Part shown: positions 18,181-27,234 of the stretch, piece after piece | How the letters are laid out: each line of letters starts with the position of its first letter | Position numbering within the stretch: position 1 is the stretch's first letter | Notes under the pieces: model-generated | The model's input: the letters and a program-made list of their open reading frames with translations, nothing else | Databases searched by the model: none | Told to the model about the DNA's origin: nothing | Made by a program: the position numbers and the translations under genes | NCBI RefSeq assembly: GCF_024699945.1 | Contig: NZ_JAJOMY010000001.1 | Coordinates: 620,001-684,000 of the forward strand | DNA: 64,000 bases | Source of the DNA: Phenylobacterium sp. J426 | Lineage (GTDB): Bacteria; Pseudomonadota; Alphaproteobacteria; Caulobacterales; Caulobacteraceae | Direction: 5' to 3'

Positions 18181-18537
18181 ATGAAATACATGCTGCTGAT
18201 CTACGATCCGGCCGACGGTTACGACGGCCCGGACGGAGCCGCCCTGCTGGACCAGGTCGTCGCCGGGCATATGGCGCTCGCAGATGAGTTGCGGCGCACG
18301 GGCGTCATGCTGAACGGCGCCGGGCTGCAGGGCCCCGAGACCGCAACCACCATCCTGCGCGGTGGCGACGGCCGGGTCGCAGTCCTGGACGGCCCCTTCG
18401 CCGAAACCAAGGAGGTGCTGGGCGGCTACTATGTGGTGGAGGTCGCCGACCTCGAGGCGGCCCACGCCATCGCCCAGCGGATCCCGGGTGCGCCGGGCAC
18501 GAAGGTCGAGGTCCGGCCCCTGATGCCGCACGACTGA
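18181..18537 (+). CDS. YCII-domain protein
   Basis: A 118-aa protein of the YCII/DGPF family, beginning MKYMLLIYDPADGYDG and containing the family signature DGPFAETKEVLGGYYVVE. The fold is a ferredoxin-like alpha/beta dimer. Such genes often sit next to an ECF sigma factor, but none is visible here. The ATG at 18181 has CGGAG about 8 nt upstream, which decides it over the in-frame start at 18124. Enzymatic function is not established for most members. It is followed by the acyl-CoA synthetase gene after about 90 bp. Confidence 0.9.
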   Translation: MKYMLLIYDPADGYDGPDGAALLDQVVAGHMALADELRRTGVMLNGAGLQGPETATTILRGGDGRVAVLDGPFAETKEVLGGYYVVEVADLEAAHAIAQRIPGAPGTKVEVRPLMPHD

Positions 18538-18630
18538 GGCTCGCGGACCATGGCCGTGACCGTCCGAGGCGGCCACGGCTTTTCCTTGCGGGAGTGGACT
18601 TCCGCAACGTCGGTCCGTACCCAAGGAGCC

Positions 18631-20403
18631 ATGGACGCCGAGCTCCGCGTATCGACCGCACCGTTCCGGAATCCGCGCTACGCGCCGCGCCGCCTCGAGG
18701 TCGAGGCGCGCCCGGGCGGCGAATACGTCCTGACGAACCCGACGCCTTACGCCACCCAGCATCAGACCACGGTCTCGGCGCTGGAGTTCTGGGCCGACGC
18801 CACGCCGGATCGCGTGTGGCTGGCCGAGCGTTCGGGGGGCGGCTGGCGGACCGTCACCTTCGCGGAGGCGCGCCAGCGGATCGCCGCCCTGGCCGGCGGC
18901 CTGCGGGACCTGGGCGTGGTTGGCGAGCGGCCGCTGCTGATCCTGGCGCGGAACGGCGTCGATCATGCCCTGATCAAGTATGCGGCCATGAGCCAGGGGA
19001 TGCCGGCGGCACCGGTGTCGCCCCAGTACGGGCTGCCGGGCGCGAACCTGATGCGGCTGGAGCACGCCTGCCAGGTGCTGAGGCCGGCCGCGGTCTATAC
19101 CGAGGACGCGGCGCTGTTCGCCGACGGGCTGGGCGCCGAGGCGCTGGCGGCGCTGCCCGTAATCGCCGGGCGGAACACCGGGCCTGGCCACGTCCCGCTG
19201 GAGCGGCTCTATCGCGAGCCGGCGGCGGACTTCACCGCCCGGCCGGACGACCACGCCAAGTACCTGCTGACCTCCGGTTCGACGGGCCTGCCCAAGGCGG
19301 TGATCTGCGCGCACCGTGAGATCAGCCTGAACTCGGCCCAGATCACCGCCTGCTTCGACGATCCCGACCCGCCGGTGCTGCTGCACTCGGCGCCCTGGAG
19401 CCACAGCCTGGGCGCGAACGCGATCCTGCACTACTGCCTGCACCGCGGCGGGACGCTGTACATCGACGCCGGCCAGCCGACGGCGGCGAAGTTCGCCGAG
19501 ACCCTCCGCAACCTGCGCGAGGTGCAGCCCACCTACCAGAATATGGTGCCGGCCGGCTGGATGCTGCTGGTGGACGAGCTGGAGCGGGACGAGGCCCTGG
19601 CCCGCAACTTCTTCTCGAAGCTTCGGCTGATGCAGTACGGCGGCGCGGCCCTGGGGCAGCCGACCGCGGACCGCATCCAGGCGGTGGCGGTGCGCACCGT
19701 CGGCGAGCGGATCAGCTTCTCGTCGGGCTATGGCGCGACCGAGACCGGCCCCACGGCGTGTAACGTCCACTGGACCAACGGCCGGATGGGCATGATCGGC
19801 GCGCCCCTGCCCGGGACGTCGGTCCGCCTGGTTCCCGAGGCCGGCAAGCTCGACTTCCGGGTCAAGGGGCCGCAGGTCACGAAAGGCTATCTCGGACGCC
19901 CTGAGCTGTCGGCCGCAGCCTTCGACGAGGAGGGCTTCTACCGCCTGGGCGACGCCGCGCGGTTCGTCGATCCGGCCGACCCCAAGGCGGGCATGATCTT
20001 CGACGGCCGCCTGTCCGAGAACTTCAAGCTGGCGAGCGGCACGTTCGTCACCGTCGGCGACCTGCGAATCAAGGCGATCGGGGCCATCGGCGGCGCCGTG
20101 ACCGACGCCGTCGTCTGCGGCGAGGGCGAGGAGGCGGTCGGCCTGCTGCTCTATCCGAACCCCACGATGCCCCGGGCGGAGATCGAGACGGCGGTGCGCG
20201 ACGGCCTTTCCCGCTATAACGCCGGCGCCTCGGGCGGAAACAAGGTGGCGCGCGCCCTGGTGCTGGGCGGGCCGCCCGACCCGAATTCCGGCGAAATCAC
20301 CGACAAGGGCTACATCGCCCAGAGCCTGGCGCGCGCCAGGCACGCCGCCGCGGCCGAGCGGCTCTATGCCGACCCAATTTCCCCCGAAGTGATGGTGTTC
20401 TGA
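18631..20403 (+). CDS. AMP-forming acyl-CoA synthetase, feruloyl-CoA synthetase-like
   Basis: An ANL-superfamily enzyme (about 590 aa) that activates a carboxylate with ATP and CoA. Visible core motifs are the P-loop YLLTSGSTGLPKAVICAH, the A5 motif SGYGATETGPT, YRLGDAARFVD, and the hinge DGRLSENFKLASGTFVTVGDLR. Near the C-terminus GEITDKGYI carries the lysine. The start TAPFRNPRYAPRRLEVEARPGG and overall motif pattern resemble feruloyl-CoA synthetases of the FerA/FCS type. Aromatic acid activation is therefore the best guess, though other acids are possible. AAGGAG lies only 2 nt before ATG 18631, so an upstream in-frame ATG at 18550 remains possible. The downstream ThDP enzyme starts 5 bp after its stop. 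Confidence 0.88.
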   Translation: MDAELRVSTAPFRNPRYAPRRLEVEARPGGEYVLTNPTPYATQHQTTVSALEFWADATPDRVWLAERSGGGWRTVTFAEARQRIAALAGGLRDLGVVGERPLLILARNGVDHALIKYAAMSQGMPAAPVSPQYGLPGANLMRLEHACQVLRPAAVYTEDAALFADGLGAEALAALPVIAGRNTGPGHVPLERLYREPAADFTARPDDHAKYLLTSGSTGLPKAVICAHREISLNSAQITACFDDPDPPVLLHSAPWSHSLGANAILHYCLHRGGTLYIDAGQPTAAKFAETLRNLREVQPTYQNMVPAGWMLLVDELERDEALARNFFSKLRLMQYGGAALGQPTADRIQAVAVRTVGERISFSSGYGATETGPTACNVHWTNGRMGMIGAPLPGTSVRLVPEAGKLDFRVKGPQVTKGYLGRPELSAAAFDEEGFYRLGDAARFVDPADPKAGMIFDGRLSENFKLASGTFVTVGDLRIKAIGAIGGAVTDAVVCGEGEEAVGLLLYPNPTMPRAEIETAVRDGLSRYNAGASGGNKVARALVLGGPPDPNSGEITDKGYIAQSLARARHAAAAERLYADPISPEVMVF

Positions 20404-20407
20404 CGAC

Positions 20408-21950
20408 ATGAACGGCGCCGACGCCCTGATCTCCACCCTGGTGGCCAACGAGGTCACCGCCTGTTTCGCCAATCCCGGCACCAGCGAGATGCAGTTCGTG
20501 GCGGCGCTGGACGGAGTGCCGGCGATGCGGCCGGTGCTGTGCCTGTTCGAGGGTGTCGCGACAGGGGCGGCGGACGGATATGGCCGTATCGCCGACAAGC
20601 CGGCGTGCACCCTGCTGCACCTGGGGCCCGGGTACGGCAATGGCGTGGCCAACCTGCACAATGCGCGGCGGGCCTACACGCCGATCGTCAATGTGGTGGG
20701 CGACCACGCCACCTATCACCGCCAGTACGACGCGCCCCTGAACTCGGACATCGCGACCCTGGTGAAGCCGAATTCGATCTGGGTGAAGTCGGCCGACAGC
20801 GCGGCGGAGGTGGCGTCGCTGACCGCTGAAGCCGTGGCGGCGAGCTACGGCCCGCCCGGCGGGCCCGTGAGCCTGATCCTGCCGGCCGACTCGGCCTGGC
20901 GGGGAGGCCGAGGGCGAGCCGGTGATCGCCCAGAAGGTGACGCGTCCGGCGCCGTCGGGGTCGGCAGTCGACGCGGCCGCCAAGGCCATCAAGGCGGCCA
21001 AGAAGCCGGTCGTCCTGCTCGGCGGGCAGGCCTGCCGTGAAGACGCGCTCAAGGAAGCTGCCCGCCTCGAGGCGGCGGGGGTCACGGTCTATTCCGACAC
21101 CTTCGTGTCGCGGCAGCGGCGGGGCGCCGGCGTCTTCCTGCCGAAGAAGATGCAGTACTTCGGGGAGATGGCGCTGGCCGAGCTGGAGGGCGTGGACCTG
21201 ATGGTGTTCGTCGGCACCACCACGCCGGTCGCCTTCTTCGCCTATCCGGACCGGCCAAGCGTGCTGCTGCCGGAAGGCTGCGAGACGCTGACGCTCGCCG
21301 AGCGCGGGGAGGACGCGGTCGCGGGGCTTTCGGCTCTGGCCCAAGCGCTGAAGGCGCCGAAGGAAGGTCCTGCGCAGTCGCTGACGATCGCGGAGGCGGC
21401 GCCCAGCGGCGGGCTCAACGCCTATTATGCAGGGGCTTCGATCGCCCGACACCTGCCCGAGAACGCCATCCTCTGCGACGACGCGGTGACCTCGGGCACG
21501 GGCGTGGCGGCGGGAACCGCCACCGCCCGGCCGCATGACGTGCTGGCGCTGACGGGCGGGGCCATCGGCATCGGCCTGCCCATGGCCATCGGGGCCGCGG
21601 TGGCGGCGCCCGACCGCAAGGTCGTCTCGCTGAATGGCGATGGGGCGGCGATGTATACCGTGCAGGCGCTGTGGACGATGGCCCGCGAGCAGCTGGACAT
21701 CGCCGTCGTCGTCTTCGCCAACCACACCTATCGGATCCTCAACGTCGAGATGACCCGCACCGGCGCCGGCCAGGCGGGACCTCAGGCGGCCCGGCTGCTG
21801 GACCTGGGCGACCCGCGGATCGACTGGGTTTCGGTGGCCAACGGCCTGGGCGTGCCGGCCGTCCGCTGCGAGACGGCCGAGGACTTCGACAAGGCCTTCG
21901 CCGACGCCATGGCCAACAAGGGCCCACGCTTCATCGAAGCCGCGATCTAA
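20408..21950 (+). CDS. ThDP-dependent enzyme, acetolactate synthase large subunit-like (one-base frameshift)
   Basis: A thiamine diphosphate enzyme of about 513 aa. The N-terminal Pyr domain has FEGVATGAADGYGR with the catalytic Glu; a central domain (VLLGGQACREDALKEAARLEAAG) follows. The C-terminal PP domain has the metal/ThDP motif NGDGAAMYTVQALWTMAREQ ending in FANHTYRIL. It belongs to the acetolactate synthase/benzoylformate decarboxylase-like group of unassigned substrate; the absence of a nearby small subunit argues against amino-acid biosynthesis. A run of four G at 20901-20904 breaks the frame, and three G gives SAWREAEGEPVIAQ. It is tightly linked to the acyl-CoA synthetase gene. Confidence 0.9.
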
Positions 21951-21972
21951 GTCCCCGCCTCTCCCGCAAAGA

Positions 21973-22005
21973 AAAAGGCCCGCGGATCGCTCCGCGGGCC
22001 TTCTC
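21973..22005. terminator. Intrinsic terminator between convergent genes
   Basis: AAGGCCCGCGGA (21975-21986), loop TCGC, then TCCGCGGGCCTT form a 12-bp perfect stem. A-rich sequence lies on the left and TTCTC on the right, so it can serve the ThDP gene and, on the other strand, the repeat-protein gene. Confidence 0.8.
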
Positions 22006-22025
22006 ATGTCAGCCGTGCCGAGAGC

Positions 22026-23339
22026 CTAGGTGTTGCCCTTCAGCTTGCAGTTGCCGGCGAAGGCGCAACCCAGGGCGTTCACCGCCTGGACCTTCGGGGC
22101 CGACTGGTACTCGATCACATAGCCCTTGAGGCCGTCGGCGCAGGCGACTTCCACGAAGGTGGTGCCCTTTTCCGACTTGCCGATCACCCGCGAGTCCGAG
22201 ACGTCGCAGGAGTTGAAGTTGAACTTCTTCAGGTCGGCCGTGAGGTTCGAGTAGCCGGCGTCCTTCGACAGGCTGCACTTGTAGCCGGCGATCGGCGCGC
22301 GGCCGCAGTCGAGCACCTGGCTACCGGTGCCGCCGGCCTTGAACATGCCGATCGCGCCCTTGCCGTCCTTGCAGACCATCTCGACGATCTCCTCGCCCGG
22401 ACGGGGCGGGAACAGGGCGTAGCGGTCGACTTCGCAATTCGAACCCGCGCCCTTGGCGAGACGCGTGTAGAGGGCGGCCTGCTCGGTCGCGGCCTGGCGG
22501 GCGTCGGTCAGGGTGCAGCCGCCCAGCAGGTGGCTGGCCTTGGCGCACTCGTAGGTCTCGGAGAGCTTGCCGTTCGCGACCTTGTAGATGTAGCCCTTGC
22601 CGTCCTGGCACGAGGCTTCGAAGTACTGCGAGTTGTCCTTGGCGGCGCCGAGGAACCGGCGGTCCTTCACTTGGCAGCCGTTGTTGGCGGACTGGGCGAG
22701 CGTGTCGACGACCGCGAGGCGCTTGGCCCGGTCGGTCAGCGTGCACTTAATGTTGGTCTCGGCGTCATCGTAGAGCAGGCAGTTCTGCGCCTGCACCGGC
22801 TTGGAGCCGTCGAACGGCGCGCTGGCCGAGACGATGTAGCCGTCGCCGGCCTGACAGGCGACTTCGATGTAGGTGGCGGTCTTCGTCTGACCGATGCCGC
22901 GCGCCTGCTCCGGCAGGCACTGGACGCCAGCCTGCTGGATCAGCGGAGTCAGAACGGCCTTGGGATCGGCGTTGCCCGGCAGCAGGCAGGGCGCCGAGGG
23001 CTTCTGGTCCGGACCGGGCGGGGTGTTCGCCTCGATGCAGGTGAAGACGGTGGGCGCGGCGCCGGCCGACGACTGGAGCACATAGCCCATCGTGCCGGTC
23101 GCGCACGCGACTTCGTAGTAGCCGGTCTTGGTCTTCTTATCTTCGCCGATCTTGCGGGCGTCGGAGACCTGGCAGGGCAAGCCTGCGGCCTGCACGAGCG
23201 CCGGGGCCTCGGCCATGCCGCTCTTGCGGGCTGCGGCCGGAATGTCGGCGTCCTTCTTGCCTTGCGACACGGCCGCGGCGGGGACGAGAACCAGCGCCGC
23301 CAGCGCCGCCGCGAGCCCGATAGCCTTGGGCGTCTTCAC
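22026..23339 (-). CDS. Secreted protein of five four-cysteine repeats
   Basis: This 437-aa protein has a signal peptide (KTPKAIGLAAALAALVLVPAAAVSQG) and then five copies of a repeat of roughly 80 residues, each with four cysteines. The cysteines are C56/79/101/118, C141/162/187/199, C222/244/265/275, C302/323/345/355 and C378/400/425/431, 20 in all with none outside the pattern. Each copy has a strand-like E-V-A-C plus G-Y-I/V core, such as YYEVACATGTMGYV or FVEVACADGLKGYV. Two disulfides per repeat are likely. GTG at 23337-23339 with AGGAG 9 nt upstream is the best start; the frame is open to 23411 but the extra residues are polar. I recognise no named family. It is probably periplasmic or surface-exposed, with unknown function. 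Confidence 0.82.
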   Translation of the reverse strand: MKTPKAIGLAAALAALVLVPAAAVSQGKKDADIPAAARKSGMAEAPALVQAAGLPCQVSDARKIGEDKKTKTGYYEVACATGTMGYVLQSSAGAAPTVFTCIEANTPPGPDQKPSAPCLLPGNADPKAVLTPLIQQAGVQCLPEQARGIGQTKTATYIEVACQAGDGYIVSASAPFDGSKPVQAQNCLLYDDAETNIKCTLTDRAKRLAVVDTLAQSANNGCQVKDRRFLGAAKDNSQYFEASCQDGKGYIYKVANGKLSETYECAKASHLLGGCTLTDARQAATEQAALYTRLAKGAGSNCEVDRYALFPPRPGEEIVEMVCKDGKGAIGMFKAGGTGSQVLDCGRAPIAGYKCSLSKDAGYSNLTADLKKFNFNSCDVSDSRVIGKSEKGTTFVEVACADGLKGYVIEYQSAPKVQAVNALGCAFAGNCKLKGNT

Positions 23340-23547
23340 CTTGTGCTTCTCCTGGGATTCCTGGGGTGTCTTGTGGGGATGTTCTTTGGGCGTGTTCTTG
23401 GTTGGGCGCACATAAGCGCCGCATAACCCTCGGGGTCAAGTTGCCCGCCGAGCACGGCGCAAGTGTGACGGTTTGCGAGCCGCAGCGCGGCTCAACTCCG
23501 GCGTTTCCAGGGCGTTACGGGCGACCGGCGTTACGGCGCAGGCGCCT

Positions 23548-24012
23548 TCAGGCGCGGCGCACGGTGAGGCGGACGCCCTGGATTCCCGTGACTTCGACAC
23601 GCGCTCCGGCCTCGGCGACGCCCTCCCCTTCGAGTTCGGCCGGCCACTCCTTGCCGTCGATCAACACCCGGCCGTCGCGGCCGCCGAGCGGCCGGACGAC
23701 CGAGCCCGCACGGCCGACCAGCCGGTCGATGTTGTCGTTGATGTCGCCGGCCGCGGCGCCTTCAGCCACGGAGCGCGGCAGGTACCGGCGGGCCAGCAGG
23801 GTCGAGGCGATGGTCAGGAGGGCGAACACCAGGATCGACATGGCGAACGAAAGATCGCCAAGACCGGTGGCGATGGCCACCGCGCCCGCCGACGCCGAGG
23901 CCCAGAGCAGCCAGCCCGAGCCGGTCATGATCTCGATGGCGATCAAGGCGGCGGCCAGCGCCACCCAAATCCAGAAGGGCTGGGCCGCGTAGAGATCGGC
24001 GAGCGTCTGCAT
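23548..24012 (-). CDS. nfeD: NfeD-family membrane protein
   Basis: A short NfeD protein (about 154 aa). Two to three hydrophobic segments (FWIWVALAAALIAIEIMTGSGWLLWASASAGAVAIATGL and MSILVFALLTIASTLLARRYL) are followed by an OB-fold domain (RAGSVVRPLGGRDGRVLIDG through VEVTGIQGVRLTV). NfeD partners with SPFH/stomatin-like proteins, and the gene lies directly after the SPFH gene. It starts ATG at 24010-24012, or GTG three bases earlier, 4-7 bp after that gene's stop. Together they probably maintain membrane microdomains or membrane-protein quality. Confidence 0.93.
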   Translation of the reverse strand: MQTLADLYAAQPFWIWVALAAALIAIEIMTGSGWLLWASASAGAVAIATGLGDLSFAMSILVFALLTIASTLLARRYLPRSVAEGAAAGDINDNIDRLVGRAGSVVRPLGGRDGRVLIDGKEWPAELEGEGVAEAGARVEVTGIQGVRLTVRRA

Positions 24013-24016
24013 CACC

Positions 24017-24985
24017 TCAGGCTCCGGTGGGCGGCACGGCCGCGCCGCGGCCGCGCGGCGCCGCCTGCCGCGGCGGCGGATCGGCGTTGATCGCCTTCAC
24101 CAGCTCGCCGATGCCGCCGACGGAGCCGACCAGGGCGCTCATTTCGGCGGGAACGATCACGGTCTTCTGCTGCGGGCTGCTGGCCAGCTGGGCGAAGGCT
24201 TCGACATAGCGCTGGGCGACGAAGTAGTTGATGGCGTTGACGTCGCCGCGGGCGATGGCGTTGGAGACCATCTCGGTCGCCTTGGCCTCGGCCTCGGCCT
24301 CGCGCTCGCGGGCCTCGGCGTCACGGAAGGCGGCTTCCCGGCGCCCCTCGGCCTCGAGGATGGCCGCCTGCTTGGCGCCCTCGGCGCGCGCGATCGCGGC
24401 GGACTTCTCGCCGTCGGCCTCGGTGATCACCGCCCGGCGCTCCCGCTCGGCCTTCATTTGCCGGGCCATCGCCGCGGTGATGTCCGGCGGCGGCTGCAGG
24501 TCCTTGATCTCGATGCGCGCGGCCTTGACGCCCCACGGGCCGGTCGCCTCGTCGATGACGTTCAGCAGGCGGGTGTTGATGGCGTCGCGCTGGCTCAGCA
24601 CCTCGTCGAGCTCCATCGAACCCACGACCGTCCGCAGGTTGGTCATGGCCAGCTGCTGGATGGCGTAATTCAGATTGTCGACCCGGTAGGCTGCGGCGGC
24701 GGCGTCCATCACCTGTATGAAGACGATGCCGTCGACCTGGACCGCGGCGTTGTCCTTGGTGATCACCTCCTGGCGCGGCACGTCCAGGACCTGTTCCATC
24801 ATGTTCACGCGCCGGCCCACGCCCTCGACGAAGGGCGTCAGGAAGCTGATGCCGGGCTTCAGCGTGCGTGTGTAGCGGCCAAAGCGCTCCACCGTGTACT
24901 CGCGGCCCTGCGGGACGATCTTGATGGCGCCGAAGGCCACCACCACCGCCAGAAACAGAAAGACGCCTGCGACTGCGAGTTCCAT
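24017..24985 (-). CDS. qmcA: SPFH/Band 7 (stomatin-like) membrane protein
   Basis: One N-terminal membrane helix (LAVAGVFLFLAVVVAFGAIKIV) anchors an SPFH domain (VPQGREYTVERFGRYTRTLKPGISFLTPF... to RIEIKDLQPPPDI). A long Ala/Glu/Arg coiled coil (KAERERRAVITEADGEKSAAIARAEGAKQAAILEAEGRREA) follows, then a Pro/Arg-rich tail. The length and order match QmcA-type stomatins. These proteins oligomerise in the inner membrane with NfeD, encoded immediately downstream. GGGAG lies 2 nt before the ATG at 24985; a GTG at 24994 is the alternative start. Confidence 0.93.
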   Translation of the reverse strand: MELAVAGVFLFLAVVVAFGAIKIVPQGREYTVERFGRYTRTLKPGISFLTPFVEGVGRRVNMMEQVLDVPRQEVITKDNAAVQVDGIVFIQVMDAAAAAYRVDNLNYAIQQLAMTNLRTVVGSMELDEVLSQRDAINTRLLNVIDEATGPWGVKAARIEIKDLQPPPDITAAMARQMKAERERRAVITEADGEKSAAIARAEGAKQAAILEAEGRREAAFRDAEAREREAEAEAKATEMVSNAIARGDVNAINYFVAQRYVEAFAQLASSPQQKTVIVPAEMSALVGSVGGIGELVKAINADPPPRQAAPRGRGAAVPPTGA

Positions 24986-25074
24986 GGCTCCCACACCCTC
25001 CCTAGGTTCGGCCGAAGCTTAACCAGGGGTGGCGCAGGACGCTACGGAAACCGGGCGTGGCAGGCGTCGGAGCC

Positions 25075-25422
25075 TCAGCTCTTGCACGAGCGGCGGATCG
25101 AGGAGACCGCTGCGTGGTAGCCGTTGTCCTTGGCGATCTTGACCGCGTCGTCGCAGCGGCCGGCCATGATGGCCTCGTTGATCTGGACCTCGACGCTCTG
25201 GCGGTTGTCCTTGTCATCATCGCGGACGCTCTTGCGGACATAGCTGGCCATGCCGTCCTGCCGGGGCCCGAACTGCTTGTCGGCGAGCGTCTCGCGCTTG
25301 GTGGCGTCGCATAGCGCCGGATCCTTGGCCGTGCAGCCCTTCGGCTGGGCGGCGGCGGCCAGCGGGAGCGCCAGGGGCGCGGCCATAGCGGCCGCGACGA
25401 TCGCGATGGTGAAACCGCGCAT
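25075..25422 (-). CDS. Small secreted hypothetical protein
   Basis: A 115-aa protein with signal peptide MRGFTIAIVAAAMAAPLALPLAAAAQ. The mature part has four Cys (GCTAKDPALCDATKRE..., GRCDDAVKIAKDNGYH..., RRSCKS), so two disulfides are possible. The segment EVQINEAIMAGRCDDAVKIAKDNGYHAAV is helical and TPR/Sel1-like in appearance, but a single copy is too little to assign. AGGAGAG precedes the ATG at 25420-25422; the frame opens at 25446. It is transcribed divergently from the YbjN-like gene. Confidence 0.75.
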   Translation of the reverse strand: MRGFTIAIVAAAMAAPLALPLAAAAQPKGCTAKDPALCDATKRETLADKQFGPRQDGMASYVRKSVRDDDKDNRQSVEVQINEAIMAGRCDDAVKIAKDNGYHAAVSSIRRSCKS

Positions 25423-25471
25423 TCTCGAACTCTCCTCTGACAACATGTTATCCCAGATTCAGCGCCGTCAT

Positions 25472-25486
25472 CGTGGTTTGACCACG
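25472..25486. promoter_or_regulatory. Inverted repeat in a divergent promoter region
   Basis: CGTGGT-TTG-ACCACG (6-bp arms, 3-nt centre) lies midway between the divergent starts at 25422 and 25537. It is a candidate operator for either gene; nothing identifies the regulator. Confidence 0.25.
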
Positions 25487-25536
25487 GGTGGCGGACCGAC
25501 GCCACGCTCGCGCCTAGATCGCACGTCTGTTAGCGC

Positions 25537-26124
25537 ATGCCCATGACACGTTTCGCCACGATGCTGCTCGCCCTGCTCGCCGCTGGGACGATCGCCCAGG
25601 CCCAGACCGCGAAGCCCGCGCCCAAGGCGCCGACCCCGAAGGCAGCACCCGCCAAGCCCGCGCCGAAGGCGACCCCATCGCGGCCCGCCGCGGCCGGGGA
25701 CTACGACGCCACCAACCCGCAGACCCTCGCCGACCTGCTGAAGGCGGAGGGCGCCGCCGCCGCCGCGCCGAGGCGTGAGGACGACAGCGTCTTCATCTCG
25801 GTGACCTCCACGGCCGCGAACTTCTCGCTGCAGTTCGCCGGCTGCAACGCCAACGGCCGCGCCTGCCAGGGGATGCTGTTCGATGCGCTGCTCGACGTCG
25901 GCCGCCCGACGCTGACCCAGATCAACGGCTTCAACCAGACCTCGGTGGTCTGCCGGATCTACCAGGACAAGCAGGCCAAGCCGCACGTGACCTACGCCGC
26001 CCTGCTGATGAAGTCCGACACACCGGACAGCGGCCGGACTCACCTGGCCGCCTGGCGCGGATGCCTGGCAGAGGGCGCCAGCTTCGTCCGCGATCCGAAC
26101 GCCTATCTGGCGACGGCGCCGTAA
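25537..26124 (+). CDS. Secreted YbjN-like domain protein
   Basis: A 195-aa protein. A signal peptide (MTRFATMLLALLAAGTIAQAQ, starting at the second ATG, 25543, or at 25537) is followed by a Lys/Pro/Ala linker of about 30 residues with PKA-type repeats. The folded domain (TLADLLKAEG...VFISVTSTAANFSLQFAGCNANGRACQGMLFDALLDV...INGFNQTSVVCRIYQD) resembles the YbjN/bacterial sensory-transduction-regulator fold. Three Cys lie in this domain and a fourth near the end. A type-III-chaperone-like fold in the periplasm would be typical of these alphaproteobacterial proteins. The role is unknown. Confidence 0.78.
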   Translation: MPMTRFATMLLALLAAGTIAQAQTAKPAPKAPTPKAAPAKPAPKATPSRPAAAGDYDATNPQTLADLLKAEGAAAAAPRREDDSVFISVTSTAANFSLQFAGCNANGRACQGMLFDALLDVGRPTLTQINGFNQTSVVCRIYQDKQAKPHVTYAALLMKSDTPDSGRTHLAAWRGCLAEGASFVRDPNAYLATAP

Positions 26125-26136
26125 GGCAGCGCCCCC

Positions 26137-27120
26137 TTAGGCCGGCGCCATCGCACGCCGGCGCAGGGTCGCGACCCGGTCGATGGCGGCCTCGGCCTCG
26201 GCGACGATGCTGGCGACGATCTCGCCCGCCGGACGGACATCGTGCACGCCGCCGGCCGACTGGCCCATGGCGAAGCACGAACGATCGGCGTCGAGGCCTT
26301 CGGTCTGGCCGCCGATCCCGCCCATAACGCCGGTCTGGTGGGAGTGGATCGCCTGCATCGGGAAGGGCTGGATGTCGCTGGGCCGGCTCTCCCAGTCCTC
26401 CACGTAGGGGTTCTTCTTCACCCGCATCGGCTTGCCCGAGTAGCAGCGGGTGCGGACCGTGTCCTCATCGGTCGCCTCGACGATGGTGTCACGGTACATC
26501 TGGCCGGCGTGGGCCTCGGCGGAGGCGATGAAGCGGGTGCCCATCCAGACGCCCACGGCGCCCAGGCTGAGCGCCGCCGCCAGGCCGCGCCCGTCGTAGA
26601 GGCCGCCGGCCGCCACCACCGGGATGCGCACCGCCTCGACCGCCTGGGCGACGAGCGGCATGGTGCCGACCAGCCCCGTATGGCCGCCGCCTTCGCCGCC
26701 CTGGCAGATCACCGCGTCGCAACCGGCGGCCTCGGCCTTCACGGCGTGCTTCACGGCCCCGCAGACCACCATCACCTTGAGGCCGGCGGCCTTCAGCTTC
26801 TGCATGATCGGCATCGGCACGCCGAGGCCGGCGATGAAGCTGGAGGCGCCTTCCTCGATGATCACGTCGACGGCGGCGGTGAGGCTTTCCGGACTGGCGG
26901 CCAGGAGGTCGACGCCGAACGGCTTGTCGGTGAGCTTGCGCACCTGGCGCATCTGCTCGCGGATAAACTCGGGGCCCTTCCCGGCCATGCCCAGGACGCC
27001 GTAGCCGCCGGCGTTGGACACCGCGGCGGCGAGTTCGGCGTAGGAGACCCCGCCCATGCCGGCCAGCATGACGGGATGCCGGATCCCCAGCAGATCGCAG
27101 AGTTCCGTATGCAGGGTCAT
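26137..27120 (-). CDS. Nitronate monooxygenase family FMN enzyme
   Basis: A 327-aa TIM-barrel flavoprotein of the 2-nitropropane dioxygenase/nitronate monooxygenase family. The N-terminus reads LCDLLGIRHPVMLAGMGGVS. FMN-binding loops are GADVI-type FVAGLG, CDAVICQGGEGGGHTG (carrying the family His) and VVAAGGLYDGRGLAAALSLGAVGVWMGTRFI. The usual reaction is oxidative denitrification of propionate-3-nitronate and alkyl nitronates; some members act on other CoA or lipid substrates. GGGAGG precedes the ATG with 6 nt spacing. It is separated by 114 bp from bdhA, so it is probably its own unit. Confidence 0.92.
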   Translation of the reverse strand: MTLHTELCDLLGIRHPVMLAGMGGVSYAELAAAVSNAGGYGVLGMAGKGPEFIREQMRQVRKLTDKPFGVDLLAASPESLTAAVDVIIEEGASSFIAGLGVPMPIMQKLKAAGLKVMVVCGAVKHAVKAEAAGCDAVICQGGEGGGHTGLVGTMPLVAQAVEAVRIPVVAAGGLYDGRGLAAALSLGAVGVWMGTRFIASAEAHAGQMYRDTIVEATDEDTVRTRCYSGKPMRVKKNPYVEDWESRPSDIQPFPMQAIHSHQTGVMGGIGGQTEGLDADRSCFAMGQSAGGVHDVRPAGEIVASIVAEAEAAIDRVATLRRRAMAPA

Positions 27121-27234
27121 CGCCGTCCTCCCGTCACGCTTGGCGGGAGCATGGCGCCACAGGTTATCGTTGAAAACTGTGACGCCGGGTCAGGTGGGGG
27201 CGGGAATCTACGGAGCGTTGGTCGGCTGTCCGAC

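Noticed and set aside
18148..20661. An 837-codon open frame on the minus strand
   Set aside because: It is antisense to the YCII and acyl-CoA synthetase genes, which have full motif sets on the plus strand.
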